This document shows positions 1-6,459 of a stretch of 10,741 nt of DNA, in pieces. Every line of letters begins with the position of its first letter. The stretch's first letter is position 1. Both the position numbers and the translations under genes were made by a program. This stretch comes from JBFMAE01 sp040756085. Its GTDB lineage: Bacteria; Desulfobacterota; BSN033; UBA1163. The notes beneath the pieces are model-generated. The model did no database searches and had not been told where the DNA came from. It saw nothing but the letters and a program-made list of their open reading frames with translations. Location of the stretch: positions 1 through 10,741 of the forward strand of contig JBFMAE010000324.1 of assembly GCA_040756085.1 (NCBI GenBank), written 5' to 3'.

Positions 1-1
1 T

Positions 2-82
2 CGATGCGAGATTGACATCCATTATGAGAATATCCAAAGAGAGATGCAAAATATTTTTGAAACCATTGGTATTGCCGCTTAG
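2..82 (+). CDS. 3' end of an unidentified gene (partial)
   Basis: An open frame enters from the left edge and ends at a TAG at 80-82, giving 26 residues that end in ETIGIAA. The tail looks like an amphipathic helix rich in E, Q and I. It faintly recalls the C-terminal helix of sulfotransferase-like proteins, but that is a weak resemblance and I do not assign a function. A perfect stem-loop begins three bases after the stop, which supports this being a real gene end. Confidence 0.4.
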   Translation, partial: RCEIDIHYENIQREMQNIFETIGIAA

Positions 83-84
83 GC

Positions 85-108
85 ATATCGACAATCTTTT
101 GTCGATAT
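85..108 (+). terminator. Stem-loop after the left-edge gene, possible terminator
   Basis: ATATCGACAA (85-94) and TTGTCGATAT (99-108) form a perfect 10-bp stem with a TCTT loop, three bases after the TAG of the partial gene. The position suits a transcription end. The stem is AT-rich and no clean T-run follows, so an intrinsic terminator is only one reading; an mRNA 3'-end stabiliser is another. Confidence 0.45.
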
Positions 109-189
109 CAATTTACTAAGGGCCTAATGGCCAAAATATAAAACTCTTTGCGTTTTGGAATTAGAAAATTTGGATTTTGAGCTTATTTT

Positions 190-219
190 GCCTGCCTGCT
201 CTGCCTACCGCAGGCAGGC
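190..219. repeat. CCTGCCTG/CAGGCAGG palindromic repeat, copy 1
   Basis: GCCTGCCTGC (190-199) and GCAGGCAGGC (210-219) are perfect inverted arms around a 10-base loop that itself contains CTGCCTACC. Related palindromes occur at 8695-8713 and 10410-10429. It lies between two convergent genes (the left-edge fragment and the J-domain gene) and is the main content of the 83-263 gap apart from the stem-loop at 85-108. Confidence 0.75.
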
Positions 220-263
220 GCATGCAGGGATTTCGGATTTAAATATAAGTGGAGGAGGAAGGA

Positions 264-857
264 TTATTTCTTTTTAGACTCGGTTAAAAACTGAAGATAC
301 CCATCGACCACTTTTTGGGGGTCCAGGTTAAGGGATTGGGCATACCCTTTTAAGAACCCTTTCAGATAAACGAGAGCAGGAAGTTTCTCCCAGGCCTCTT
401 CTTCAATCCACTCCAAAATCTTCGTATTGATCCTTGTTTCCAAGGAGATGGTCTTGAGATCGATCCCCATCTTTTCTCGAATCGATTTCAGTGTATTCCC
501 GCGATAGACCTCCTCTTCGGTGTGGATGAAAAGCCTTGTAAAAGAGAGGGGGGCTTCTCTCTCCCTCGGGATTCCCTTCCCCTCAATCGGTTCTTCCCAT
601 GTTTGCCCCTCAGGGATTTGAAAATGGGCCTGGTCATATTTCTTCCTCAATGTCTCGTCCATCAGAACCCGATAAGCCTCTTCAATAGCGGCTTGAATTT
701 CATTTATTTCCTGCTCGGAGAAGAGGGAATAAATCGCTGGTGAATCGGTATGGAAGGTTTCTTTGGCATGTTCATAGGCCCTTTGGATCTCTTTAGCCGT
801 AGCGTTGGGGCTCAATTCCAGGATATCATAGTAAGTTTGCTCTTCAATCCGTTTCAT
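264..857 (-). CDS. J-domain-like plus RodZ-type HTH protein
   Basis: A predicted 197-residue soluble protein with two domains. Residues 9-75 form a J-domain-like fold (YYDILELSPNATAKEIQRAY, then EEAYRVLMDETLRKKYD). The HPD tripeptide that stimulates DnaK in true J-proteins reads HTD at 36-38, so ordinary co-chaperone activity is doubtful. A charged, proline-containing linker leads to residues 119-185, a Cro/RodZ-like helix-turn-helix with the usual LPALVYLKGFLKGYAQSLNLDP tail split across two helices. There is no membrane segment. I chose the ATG at 857 because GAGG lies 7 bases upstream and the domain begins at once. An ATG at 869 overlaps the stop of the upstream ATPase gene by one base (TAATG) but has no ribosome site. 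The tight spacing implies translational coupling and a joint function. The partner and any DNA target are unknown. Confidence 0.85.
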   Translation of the reverse strand: MKRIEEQTYYDILELSPNATAKEIQRAYEHAKETFHTDSPAIYSLFSEQEINEIQAAIEEAYRVLMDETLRKKYDQAHFQIPEGQTWEEPIEGKGIPREREAPLSFTRLFIHTEEEVYRGNTLKSIREKMGIDLKTISLETRINTKILEWIEEEAWEKLPALVYLKGFLKGYAQSLNLDPQKVVDGYLQFLTESKKK

Positions 858-868
858 ACGGATCCTCA

Positions 869-1804
869 TTAAAATTTGAAAGGCATCTGATGACGATTGG
901 CCAGTTTGGAAGCAATCTCCATCACACATTGGGCAGCCCTGGACTTAGCATTCTCCAAGACCAACGGCCTTCTCCTCCGGACAGAATTGCCCACATCTTG
1001 ATCGTAAACGATATAACCCAGATAGTGAAGGTGGATGCCGAAGTATTTCTGGCAGGCGCTTTGAATTGCAAAACCAATCTCGACATCCTTTTTAGTCCAA
1101 ACCTGATTGAGAATCAGGTTGGGCCGAAAAGCCTTTATCTCCTCCACCAACATCCTGGCAGCCTCCTCATCCACTTTCTTCACTGCATCGATGAGGTCAT
1201 GGGGATTTTTTATCCCCATCTCATTCTTAAGATCCATCGCTCCATCGATCAACTCCTTGACCGGATAGGAGGTAATGGATTGCCTTAGCCTCCGATAAAA
1301 GGCGCTCTTGAGAAACCGATAAGTATTTTCTATCGACGTGGGTTCGGGGATCATGATCAGGATTCCGCCATCCGACATCAGGAAGAAGTCAAGAACACTC
1401 AGAGCGCTGCCGCCCCCTAAATCGATCAGGATGTAATCGCTTTCCAAGCTATTGATGGATCTTAGGATTTTCTGCCTCTGAACATTTTTTGCATCCGCCG
1501 CATTGATAAGATCCTGTGCACCGGTGAGGAGTTGAAGATTGGGAATGCCAGTAGGGATGAGCACCTCGTGGAGATTGGAAACTCTCTTTTTAATGAAATC
1601 GGAAAGAGAGAGGGCAGGACGAGAAATCCCCAAAAAGGTGTGAAGGTTTGCTCCTCCTAAATCGGCATCAACGAGGATAACCCGGGCACCCGATTTTGAA
1701 AGACAGACCCCGATATTAGCGGTGATAAAACTCTTCCCGCTCCCACCCTTGCCACCTCCGATGGTCCAGATCACTTTACGATCATCATGTTGAGTCTGAC
1801 CCAT
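869..1804 (-). CDS. MinD/ParA/FlhG-like P-loop ATPase
   Basis: A predicted 311-residue ATPase of the SIMIBI MinD/ParA class, which typically cycles between membrane or nucleoid surfaces to position other complexes. The deviant Walker A is GGKGGSGKS (residues 17-25) with both lysines K19 and K24. The VDADLGGANLH segment (45-55) is the switch I/A' region. A later IDLGGGS is the Walker B-like segment, where MinD proteins commonly have DTPAG and FlhG DTGAG. The sequence PEPTSIENTYRFLKSAFYRR fits the deltaproteobacterial branch of the family. I see no C-terminal amphipathic membrane helix like that of true MinD, so a FlhG-like or orphan role is more likely. No flagellar or division genes are nearby. 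The frame stays open to an ATG at 1903 that overlaps the upstream gene by 17 bp and has GAGGGG before it, but the added 33 residues look non-conserved. The start is therefore uncertain. Confidence 0.85.
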   Translation of the reverse strand: MGQTQHDDRKVIWTIGGGKGGSGKSFITANIGVCLSKSGARVILVDADLGGANLHTFLGISRPALSLSDFIKKRVSNLHEVLIPTGIPNLQLLTGAQDLINAADAKNVQRQKILRSINSLESDYILIDLGGGSALSVLDFFLMSDGGILIMIPEPTSIENTYRFLKSAFYRRLRQSITSYPVKELIDGAMDLKNEMGIKNPHDLIDAVKKVDEEAARMLVEEIKAFRPNLILNQVWTKKDVEIGFAIQSACQKYFGIHLHYLGYIVYDQDVGNSVRRRRPLVLENAKSRAAQCVMEIASKLANRHQMPFKF

Positions 1805-1886
1805 TTTTTTATTGGTTACTCTGAAAATATTTTCTGAATTCCCCCAAACCTCGTTCGCATCTGCCTGCCAACAGAAAGAAAGGGAG

Positions 1887-2909
1887 TTAGGGGTGGGATT
1901 CATCCCACAGCCCCTCGATCTTTTGATGGCAATGACGGCATTCTCCTTTCACCATCTCATTTTTTACCACCCGAAATCCTACCCTTTCGATCACCCTCCG
2001 TCCACAATGAGGGCAAAAGGTATCTTCGCCCTTCTCCCCCGGGATATTGCCGCAATAGACATATCGAAGTCCTGCCTTCATACCAATCTCCCTGGCTCGG
2101 TGAAGTAAAGAAGGAGGGGTTCGCGGAAGGCCGAGCATTTTATAAGTCGGATAGAACGCAGAGATATGCCAAGGGACCTCCGGTCCCAACGAAAGGATGA
2201 ACTGAGCGATCTCTTCATACTCCTGATCCGAGTCGTTCAGAGTGGGGATGACAAGGGTCGTGATTTCCACCCAGATCCCCATCTGTCTCATCAACTGAAG
2301 GTTTTCCAAAACCGGCTTCAGTCTCGCCCCGCAGACCTTTTTATAAAATTCCTCCTGGAAACTCTTCAAATCGACATTCGCCGCATCCAAGTAGGGCTGG
2401 ATCATCCTGAGGGCTTCCTCGGTCAGGTAGCCATTGGTGACGAAGATATTTTTAATCCCTTCCCTTTTGGCCAGGACAGCGGTCTCGTAGGCATATTCGA
2501 AATAAATGGTAGGTTCGGTATAAGTGTATGAGATCGACCGGCATCGGGATTCCTTGGCCATTGAAACGATTTGAGAGGGAGAGACGACCGAGCCTTCAAT
2601 GCGGCCTTCCTCCCTGGGCATCTGGGAGATCTCGTGATTCTGACATTGAAGGCATCGAAAATTGCAACCCACCGTGGCAATAGAGAAGGAAGTCGATCCT
2701 GGATAGAGATGAAAGATGGGCTTCTTTTCAATGGGGTCCACATTCAGGGAGATTGCACGGCCATAGACGAGGGTGTAAAATTTTCCTTCTCGGTTCTCCC
2801 TTACCCCGCAGATCCCCCGCTTTGAAGGTGAGATGGTGCATCGATGGTTGCAGAGGGAACACTGCACCTTCCCTTCCTCCAAAGGACTGTAAAGCATAGC
2901 CTCCCTCAT
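1887..2909 (-). CDS. amrS: AmmeMemoRadiSam system radical SAM enzyme
   Basis: A predicted 340-residue radical SAM protein of the AmrS family, named for its co-occurrence with AMMECR1 and Memo domains; the reaction is not settled as far as I know. The N-terminal cysteine cluster (C17, C20, C24, C34, in CSLCNHRC and GICGVREN) comes first. The 4Fe-4S/SAM motif is GCNFRCLQC (C82, C86, C89; CxxxCxxC). TYTEPTIYFEY and VDLKSF are typical of the barrel. The C-terminus carries FCPHCG and CRHCHQ, a zinc-ribbon-like end that is usual for the family. The ATG at 2909 follows AAAGGTGAGG directly; an ATG at 2897 is also possible. The longer frame to 2975 needs a TTG start overlapping the upstream gene and is unlikely. 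No AMMECR1 or Memo gene is visible in this window. The 55-bp gap to the nicotinate phosphoribosyltransferase gene suggests cotranscription. Confidence 0.9.
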   Translation of the reverse strand: MREAMLYSPLEEGKVQCSLCNHRCTISPSKRGICGVRENREGKFYTLVYGRAISLNVDPIEKKPIFHLYPGSTSFSIATVGCNFRCLQCQNHEISQMPREEGRIEGSVVSPSQIVSMAKESRCRSISYTYTEPTIYFEYAYETAVLAKREGIKNIFVTNGYLTEEALRMIQPYLDAANVDLKSFQEEFYKKVCGARLKPVLENLQLMRQMGIWVEITTLVIPTLNDSDQEYEEIAQFILSLGPEVPWHISAFYPTYKMLGLPRTPPSLLHRAREIGMKAGLRYVYCGNIPGEKGEDTFCPHCGRRVIERVGFRVVKNEMVKGECRHCHQKIEGLWDESHP

Positions 2910-2964
2910 CCTCACCTTTTCTGTCTCCGTGCAAGACTCGTCCTGATCCAATAAGGGACAGCAT

Positions 2965-4143
2965 CTATAGATCAAAACGGGGAAGTTGGCTTAGGACGTA
3001 TTCGCGTATTGCCTGTGGAGTGGGGAGGTCCCAGAGGAGCTTGCTTTTCCGAATGAGGGGGAGGAGCAGTTCTTTGAATCGACCACCACAAGAGCACTGT
3101 TCCGTACCACGGATGGGATGATGCTGGTTCTTTTTGAATGGGACCATTCTGTCCTGGAAACATTTGGGACAACGGAGTACACTTTTTGACCCAGACATCT
3201 TCCCCCTTTTCGCCAGAGGTTTTCCGTCAATCTCAACAATGTCCATGGCGAAGTCGATCACCCGTGCATTAATAATCGAAGTGCCCACCCCATAAGCATC
3301 CACCACAGGATTGAGGCTCAGGATTCGTTTCTCATCCAGACCGCCGCTAACAAAGATCTGAACATGTCCAAACCCCCTTAAATTCAGTTCCCAGCGAATC
3401 TCCTCGATAATCTTCTGAAAGTCTCCCCGCCTCGAACTTGGAGTATCGAGCCGGATCCCGAAGAGTTTCTTCCCAAGGGCTTCAGCGACCCGTATGGCTT
3501 CGATTTTTTCATCATTAAAGGTATCGATGAGGGAAACCCGCTTGACTTTCGGGTGGATCACCTCATCAAAGGCCTTCGTTGCTTCTACGGTATCCCCCAT
3601 AATCAGGATCAATGCATGTGGCATGGTGCCCATCGGCTCCTCACCGATCAACTCTGCATTCTTCACCACCGACACCCCGTCACAGCCGCCGATGAAGGCG
3701 CTCCGCTCCACCATGGGTGCGATCACCGGATGAATCCGTCTGGCACCAAAACTGATTACCCGTCGATCCCCGGCCGCCTTTTTACAGCGGGCGGCCTTTG
3801 TAGCCACGCCCGATGCTTGACAGAGCAGACCAAGGAGAGATGTCTCATAGATACCGAAATCGCTATACATCCCTTCGATTTCCATAATGGGTTCGAAAGC
3901 CCGAAAGATTGTCCCCTCCTTCATTGCCCTGACATTGACCTTCAGGTCTTTCAGCAGATAAGCCGCCTCATCAACTCCTGCCAGCACGCCCCACCCATAA
4001 TCTTCCGGGAAACGTTTGGCAATGAATTCGGCTTTCACCCATTTATCAATCTTCTTTGCCTTGAGGACTTCCATCGTTCTCACAAAATAGACATCGGTCA
4101 TTTTTCCGGCCTTAATGTCTTTTGGATCAGCAATATGGAACAT
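2965..4143 (-). CDS. pncB: Nicotinate phosphoribosyltransferase
   Basis: A predicted 392-residue cytoplasmic enzyme that joins nicotinate to PRPP, giving nicotinate mononucleotide for the Preiss-Handler NAD salvage route. Landmarks in order are the N-terminal KMTDVYF (14-20), the FGARRIHP segment, the IDTF and RLDTPSSRRGDF loops that bind phosphoribosyl groups in this family, SGGLDEKRI, and the YGVGTSIINAR phosphate-binding turn. The end carries four cysteines (C325, C328, C350, C352) that resemble the zinc knuckle of the short archaeal-type enzymes, such as that of Thermoplasma. Length fits that type. The ATG at 4143 has GGGAG seven bases upstream. It is the first gene of the minus-strand run, so its promoter should lie in the AT-rich gap on its right. 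A nicotinamide- or quinolinate-type relative is possible but less likely. Confidence 0.9.
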   Translation of the reverse strand: MFHIADPKDIKAGKMTDVYFVRTMEVLKAKKIDKWVKAEFIAKRFPEDYGWGVLAGVDEAAYLLKDLKVNVRAMKEGTIFRAFEPIMEIEGMYSDFGIYETSLLGLLCQASGVATKAARCKKAAGDRRVISFGARRIHPVIAPMVERSAFIGGCDGVSVVKNAELIGEEPMGTMPHALILIMGDTVEATKAFDEVIHPKVKRVSLIDTFNDEKIEAIRVAEALGKKLFGIRLDTPSSRRGDFQKIIEEIRWELNLRGFGHVQIFVSGGLDEKRILSLNPVVDAYGVGTSIINARVIDFAMDIVEIDGKPLAKRGKMSGSKSVLRCPKCFQDRMVPFKKNQHHPIRGTEQCSCGGRFKELLLPLIRKSKLLWDLPTPQAIREYVLSQLPRFDL

Positions 4144-4522
4144 GCGATTCTCCCAGGAAATGATATTAGAATTTTATTTTATATAACAAAAATTTACCAC
4201 CCATGTCTATAAAAATATTTAAGAAAATATTGCTGATAAATTCAAGGGACAGAAGATGGTAGAAGTTGAAAAGGAAACTCTTTATTATCAGGAATCTCAT
4301 CAGGTTTTAAATGGTCTCAATATTCTAAGATGATAAGTTAAATCTCTTTTTTTCATCCGATTCTATTACGTTTTACCAATCTAATAATTGTAGAAATTTG
4401 GCATTTAAATTGCTCCCTTTTTTGAGTAGATTTGAAACATTCTTTAAGGCAAAAAATCATAAGAGCTCAATAATATTTATTTTTATAACTCTCCCTCAAA
4501 TTTTTGGAGAGGCTCAAAAGTT
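4144..4522. other. AT-rich divergent intergenic region
   Basis: About 380 bp between the minus-strand operon and a plus-strand gene, visibly richer in A and T than its flanks. It must hold the promoter for the operon and probably one for the 4523 gene, but no well-spaced -35/-10 pair stood out on either strand. A 25-codon frame at 4256-4333 and a short hairpin at 4489-4511 are the only other items; both are discussed elsewhere. Confidence 0.5.
4489..4511 (+). promoter_or_regulatory. Short hairpin covering the ribosome site of the 4523 gene
   Basis: CTCTCC (4489-4494) can pair with GGAGAG (4506-4511) across an 11-base AT-rich loop. The right arm is the Shine-Dalgarno sequence for the ATG at 4523, so pairing would hide it. 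A 6-bp stem is weak and may be chance; a control role is inference. Confidence 0.25.
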
Positions 4523-4903
4523 ATGATCAGTAACAAAAGGATTTCAATTTTGTTACTTATGTTCATTTTTGGCCTTGTCATCGAGGTACGGGCTGAAACA
4601 GTTAAATCATTTAAAATCGCTGCTTTTCGAGAAAACATCATTAAAATTAATGAAAGTGAAGTTATAATGAAGACAACGACAAAATCTGTTCAGGATTGGG
4701 GAGCTAAAAGAATAAAATTTCTATTTTCAGAATTTGGGCAATCCATTTTAAATCCATATCCAGATACGATTAAAGATTTTAAAAACAGAGGAGGACTGCC
4801 AACGCTTAAACTTCTGAAATCTAAAAGCACAGAAGTGTTCATATTGTTCCATCTTTCTTTTGACCCAAAAGAAGGATACCTGTTTTTTGAGATGAATTTA
4901 TAA
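4523..4903 (+). CDS. Small predicted exported protein, unknown function
   Basis: A 126-residue protein I do not recognise. It starts with a classic signal peptide: MISNKR, a hydrophobic core (ISILLLMFIFGLVI), then EVRA with likely cleavage after A24, so it is probably periplasmic or released. The mature part is basic and lacks cysteine. It ends in alternating hydrophobic residues (VFILFHLSF, YLFFEMNL), suggesting beta-strands. A GGAGAGG site lies 10 bases before the ATG. Composition is more AT-rich than its neighbours, which fits horizontal acquisition or low constraint. It stands 64 bp before the coiled-coil membrane protein gene in the same direction, with no clear functional link. It could itself be a shortened remnant of a longer gene. 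Confidence 0.6.
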   Translation: MISNKRISILLLMFIFGLVIEVRAETVKSFKIAAFRENIIKINESEVIMKTTTKSVQDWGAKRIKFLFSEFGQSILNPYPDTIKDFKNRGGLPTLKLLKSKSTEVFILFHLSFDPKEGYLFFEMNL

Positions 4904-4967
4904 CCGTTGTTTTATCCGTCTTGTTTGAGATCTTCTCCTCGTATTGAAGTGATGTAAGGAGCCTGTC

Positions 4968-5351
4968 ATGGAAAGTGAATATTTTAATTTTCTAATCTTC
5001 GACCATGAAACTTCCAGGACAAGACGCCTGAGGATAAATAAAGAGACTTTAAAAATTGGATTTTATCTCCTTGCCTTTATCCTGCTTTCAACCACATTCT
5101 TCTTTTGCGATTACATCCAGGTCAAGAAGAAATCCTTTAACCTGAATCGATTAAGTCAGGAGATACAGGTCCAGAAATCCCAGGTTCAATTTTTCTCAGC
5201 ACGGATTGAAGACCTTGAAAAGAAGCTTTTAAAATTGAAGGATGCAGACAGGAGGATCCGCATCATCGCCAATCTGGAAAGGGGACAGGAGACGAACCCT
5301 TTCATAGGCATGGGCGGCCCCTCCCCCTTTCTGAATCATGAGAAGGAGTAA
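4968..5351 (+). pseudogene. N-terminal part of an M23-type peptidase-like protein, probably truncated
   Basis: The 127-residue product has a short cytoplasmic start (residues 1-28, including FNFLIFDHETSRTRRLRI), one transmembrane helix at about 29-50, and a heptad-rich coiled coil at about 52-98. It then has RIIANLERGQ and GMGGPSP. That order matches the N-terminal third of membrane-anchored M23 (LytM-like) cell-wall peptidases, in which a longer coiled coil and a zinc peptidase domain follow. Here the frame stops at TAA 5349-5351, two bases before the inverted repeat of the transposase element at 5353, and no peptidase domain appears beyond that element. AGGAG seven bases before the ATG is a good start signal. 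I infer that the element's arrival, with loss of the downstream portion, cut the gene. A naturally short adaptor protein is the alternative. Confidence 0.6.
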
Positions 5352-5352
5352 T

Positions 5353-6401
5353 GGGGTCAATTCTTCATTCGTTACATTTTGCATCAAGATGTTTGAACAA
5401 GGCTTGAAGGTCTCGGTCATTTCTCAGTCGTTCCTTCAATCTCCTCCGCTCCTGACTCACCGAAGTATACCCAATCCCTAAAAGCTTTCCAATCTCATGC
5501 CCCTTTAACCCTCCCACCCGGTAAAGAAGCTCCATGGCCAGCTGCCGAAGAACTCCCTTCTCCTTCCTTATCTCTTCTATTGTTTTTCCCGTTTCCCGCT
5601 CGATAACCTCAAGGATCGTCTGTTTTGCCCGATACTTACGAATCTCGCGGAGAGAAGGACTCTCCCGATCCTCTTCCCCCTTGAGAAGCGTACCACTGAC
5701 CCAAGAAATGAATTCCTCTCCTCCGAGAAGGCTCTGTCCAATGATGTTGTCCTTGATCTCTAGCCCTCCCGCTATATCCGCATAGAGTGCTTCTTGATAG
5801 GCTCGCCTACTACGGTCCGTATCTCCACCATATTCCTCGAGAATTACATCGTATTCAATAAATGGTTCCCGCCTCCTCTTCTCCAGATAGCCACGCAGGC
5901 TACTCCAGGGATAGTGATTCAGGTAGTGGACCTTCTCTCTAAGGGATCCCTTCGCCAACAAGGAGCGGATTCGAATGGGGTTGAGGTGGATGTATCGCGA
6001 GAGAATGGAAAGATAAGCATCCTTATCCACAAGGATGCTTTTATAGCGGCCTTGATAAAGATGGCCCACACGTCGGTGGCGCCGGTTGAAGTACCCCGTA
6101 TAGCTGATATTAATGTGCCGCATGAATTCACCGAGGTTCCCCAGGGGAGTTTCGAGCAAAAGATGAAAATGATTGCTCATCAGGATATAGCTATAGAGCT
6201 TTACCGTGTAGATACTCATGGATTGGGTAAGATATTGAAGGAAGCGTTTCCGGTCCTCATCGTCCCGGAAGATGTCTCTCTGTTCGTTTCCCCGACAGGT
6301 CACGTGATAGACAGCGCCTGGATATTGTAGCCGAAGAGGCCTCGCCATAGCTACTTATAACATCCCCCTATCCAGATTGTCAATAATGAAGAATTGACCC
6401 C
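5353..6401 (-). mobile_element. REP-associated (Y1/HUH) transposase element with 17-bp inverted repeats
   Basis: The perfect 17-mer GGGGTCAATTCTTCATT at 5353-5369 is inverted at 6385-6401 and brackets a single transposase gene read on the minus strand; that gene's TGA lies inside the left repeat. I see no direct target duplication outside the repeats, which agrees with single-strand HUH chemistry. The unit is 1,049 bp. It sits immediately after a truncated coding region and before a short CGATTTGTT tandem pair (6401-6418). Confidence 0.75.
5365..6348 (-). CDS. REP-associated tyrosine transposase (RAYT, Y1_Tnp family)
   Basis: A predicted 327-residue single-strand DNA transposase related to IS200/IS605 TnpA. 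The start MARPLRLQYPGAVYHVTCRG is characteristic. The metal-binding HUH motif is SNHFHLLLE (H60, H62). The probable catalytic tyrosine is Y83 or Y86 in ISYTGYFNRR, followed by RVGHLYQGRYKSILVD and YIHLNPIR. A long C-terminal extension ends in a helix-turn-helix (about 275-320, LKGHEIGKLLGIGYTSVSQERR), resembling a DnaA-like DNA-binding domain in long members of this family. The ATG at 6348 is the canonical start although no strong ribosome site precedes it, which is usual for a lowly expressed transposase. The motifs are intact, so the enzyme may be active. The flanking 17-bp inverted repeats are probably what it acts on. Confidence 0.92.
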   Translation of the reverse strand: MARPLRLQYPGAVYHVTCRGNEQRDIFRDDEDRKRFLQYLTQSMSIYTVKLYSYILMSNHFHLLLETPLGNLGEFMRHINISYTGYFNRRHRRVGHLYQGRYKSILVDKDAYLSILSRYIHLNPIRIRSLLAKGSLREKVHYLNHYPWSSLRGYLEKRRREPFIEYDVILEEYGGDTDRSRRAYQEALYADIAGGLEIKDNIIGQSLLGGEEFISWVSGTLLKGEEDRESPSLREIRKYRAKQTILEVIERETGKTIEEIRKEKGVLRQLAMELLYRVGGLKGHEIGKLLGIGYTSVSQERRRLKERLRNDRDLQALFKHLDAKCNE

Positions 6402-6459
6402 GATTTGTTCGATTTGTTGAGTTGATTTTTTATTATTTTTTGTGCAACGATGAGATTCT

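Noticed and set aside
3553..4212. A 219-codon plus-strand open frame
   Set aside because: It is the antisense shadow of the nicotinate phosphoribosyltransferase gene, whose protein motifs are unmistakable on the other strand.
4256..4333. A 25-codon plus-strand frame (starting MVEVEKETLYYQES) after a purine-rich stretch
   Set aside because: Too short and without a recognised motif; it could be a remnant or chance, so it is not called as a gene.
5794..6330. A 178-codon plus-strand open frame
   Set aside because: It lies opposite the transposase gene; its translation shows no family features, whereas the minus-strand product is an intact RAYT.
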